Under the pieces are notes generated by a model. The model did not search any database and had not been told where the DNA came from. It saw only the letters and a program-made list of their open reading frames with translations. From assembly GCF_014649395.1 (NCBI RefSeq), contig NZ_BMSY01000001.1:806001-870000 (forward strand): a DNA stretch of 64,000 bases, in the 5' to 3' direction. Position 1 is the first letter of the stretch. The number at the start of each line of letters is the position of its first letter. Made by a program: the position numbers and the translations under genes. This DNA comes from Streptomyces aureoverticillatus. GTDB taxonomy: Bacteria > Actinomycetota > Actinomycetes > Streptomycetales > Streptomycetaceae. Shown in pieces: positions 63,152 through 64,000 of the stretch.

Positions 63152-64000
63152 TCAGCGCAAGCGCAACGCCTTCATGACCTTCAGGCTCGTCGTCATGAAC
63201 GCCGCGTACTTCTCGTCGTCCATGCCGAAGGACGGCGCCAGCGGGATGAGCCGCTGGTGGGCCACCGTCTGCGCCTCGGTGTACTTGAGGATGCCCTCGG
63301 AGCCGTGGCGGCGGCCGAGGCCCGAGTCCTTCATGCCGCCCATCGGCGACTGCACGCTGCCGTAGGCGGGCGCGTAGCCCTCGTTGACGTTGACGGTGCC
63401 GGTGCGGAGGCGGGCGGCGAGGGCGCGGCCGCGCCTGCCGTCCCTCGTCCAGACCGAGGAATTCAGGCCGTAGGAGGTGGAGTTGGCGAGTTCGACGGCT
63501 TCGTTCTCGTCGGTGAAGCGGTAGATCGAGACGACCGGGCCGAAGGTCTCCTCGGTGCACACCGCCATCGGCGACTCGACACCGTCCAGGATGGTGGGCT
63601 CGTAGAAGTAGGGGCCGATGTCGGGCCGGGCCGTGCCGCCCGCCACCAGCGTGGCGCCCTTGGCGACGGCCTCGTCGACGTGCCGCTTGGTGGCCTCGAA
63701 CTGCCGCTCGCCGACGAGCGAGCCCATCTCGGCGCCGTAGGCGAGCGAGCGCCCGAGCCGCATGGCCCTGGTCTTCGCGGCGAACCGCTCGACGAAGGCG
63801 TCCGCGACGGCCTCGTGGACGTACAACCGCTCGATGGAGATGCACAGTTGACCGGCGGACGAGAAGCAGGCGCGGACCGCGCCGGCGGCGGCCTTCTCCA
63901 CGTCGGCGTCGTGCAGCACCAGCATGGCGTTCTTGCCGCCGAGCTCCAGCGAGACGCCGACGAGGCGGGCGGCGGCGCCCGTCGCGACCTCGCGGCCGGT
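63152..64000 (-). CDS. Aldehyde dehydrogenase, succinate-semialdehyde type (N-terminus beyond window)
   Basis: 282 C-terminal residues in frame to the window edge. The catalytic Glu in VSLELGGKNAMLVL, the catalytic Cys in SSAGQLCISIERLYV, YFYEPTILDGV, and TEETFGPVVSIYRF are all present; the C-terminal SGLGRRHGSEGILKYTEAQT is typical of the NAD(P)-dependent succinate-semialdehyde branch. First gene of a likely pair with the GMC oxidoreductase. Assignment to succinate semialdehyde is by subfamily resemblance. Confidence 0.85.
   Translation of the reverse strand, partial: TGREVATGAAARLVGVSLELGGKNAMLVLHDADVEKAAAGAVRACFSSAGQLCISIERLYVHEAVADAFVERFAAKTRAMRLGRSLAYGAEMGSLVGERQFEATKRHVDEAVAKGATLVAGGTARPDIGPYFYEPTILDGVESPMAVCTEETFGPVVSIYRFTDENEAVELANSTSYGLNSSVWTRDGRRGRALAARLRTGTVNVNEGYAPAYGSVQSPMGGMKDSGLGRRHGSEGILKYTEAQTVAHQRLIPLAPSFGMDDEKYAAFMTTSLKVMKALRLR

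Overview
The window is high-GC actinobacterial chromosome, almost certainly Streptomyces. GC is very high in every gap. Many starts are GTG or TTG behind GGAGG-type sites, and long antisense frames lie over nearly every gene. The gene order (mdh, folD, purH/purN, sucD/sucC, a small B12-binding mutase subunit, an M23 peptidase, pcrA, NlpC/P60 genes, guaA, chorismate mutase, GMC oxidoreductase) is the housekeeping core arrangement expected of this genus. I see no prophage, insertion sequence, rRNA, canonical tRNA, CRISPR array or biosynthetic cluster.

Layout. 1-2.3 kb: a LysR regulator (cut by the window edge) divergent from a DHA2-type MFS exporter. 2.3-5.8 kb: a three-gene membrane cassette of unknown function whose first two genes share a short Gly/His motif. 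5.9-16.2 kb: malate dehydrogenase; two related HTH-plus-membrane-anchor regulators flanking a secreted peptidoglycan-binding-like protein; a NarL-type two-component pair; a DUF3017-like protein with folD; an RDD protein. 16.2-25.6 kb: purine genes purN-purH, a low-complexity membrane protein, a 72-nt tRNA-like RNA candidate with its own hairpin, a DUF6350 membrane protein, an HTH/sigma-like fusion, and succinyl-CoA synthetase sucC-sucD with a Crp-type site. 25.6-27.9 kb: two repeat-rich secreted or anchored proteins.

28.0-36.4 kb is the most interesting block. A translationally coupled MoxR ATPase / DUF5682 / VWA operon diverges from a SWIM zinc-finger / DUF5691 operon. The 200-bp gap between them carries a perfect 12-bp inverted repeat that forms two back-to-back TTGTCAGTG elements. 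These match the PafBC (RecA-NDp) DNA-damage promoter, and a third copy sits directly in front of pcrA at 43.07 kb. The reading is that a damage-inducible AAA+/VWA chaperone-like cluster is co-regulated with the UvrD/PcrA helicase.

36.7-47 kb is mostly cell-wall biology: a lipase, an M23 peptidase, and two NlpC/P60 hydrolases, the first behind a clear c-di-AMP (ydaO-type) riboswitch. 47-51 kb holds a Lia/Psp-like envelope-stress module (response regulator, PspC-fused kinase, PspC/toastrack protein). 51-64 kb carries a DoxX protein, a six-helix membrane protein, a class II aldolase, a flavin/PNPOx protein, guaA, a chorismate mutase behind a probable Phe/Tyr leader-peptide attenuator, an orphan DasR-like site, a lipoprotein, a sortase substrate (LAETG), and a semialdehyde dehydrogenase / GMC oxidoreductase pair running off the end. 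Three families of short palindromic repeats recur between genes, one copy of them inside a coding region.
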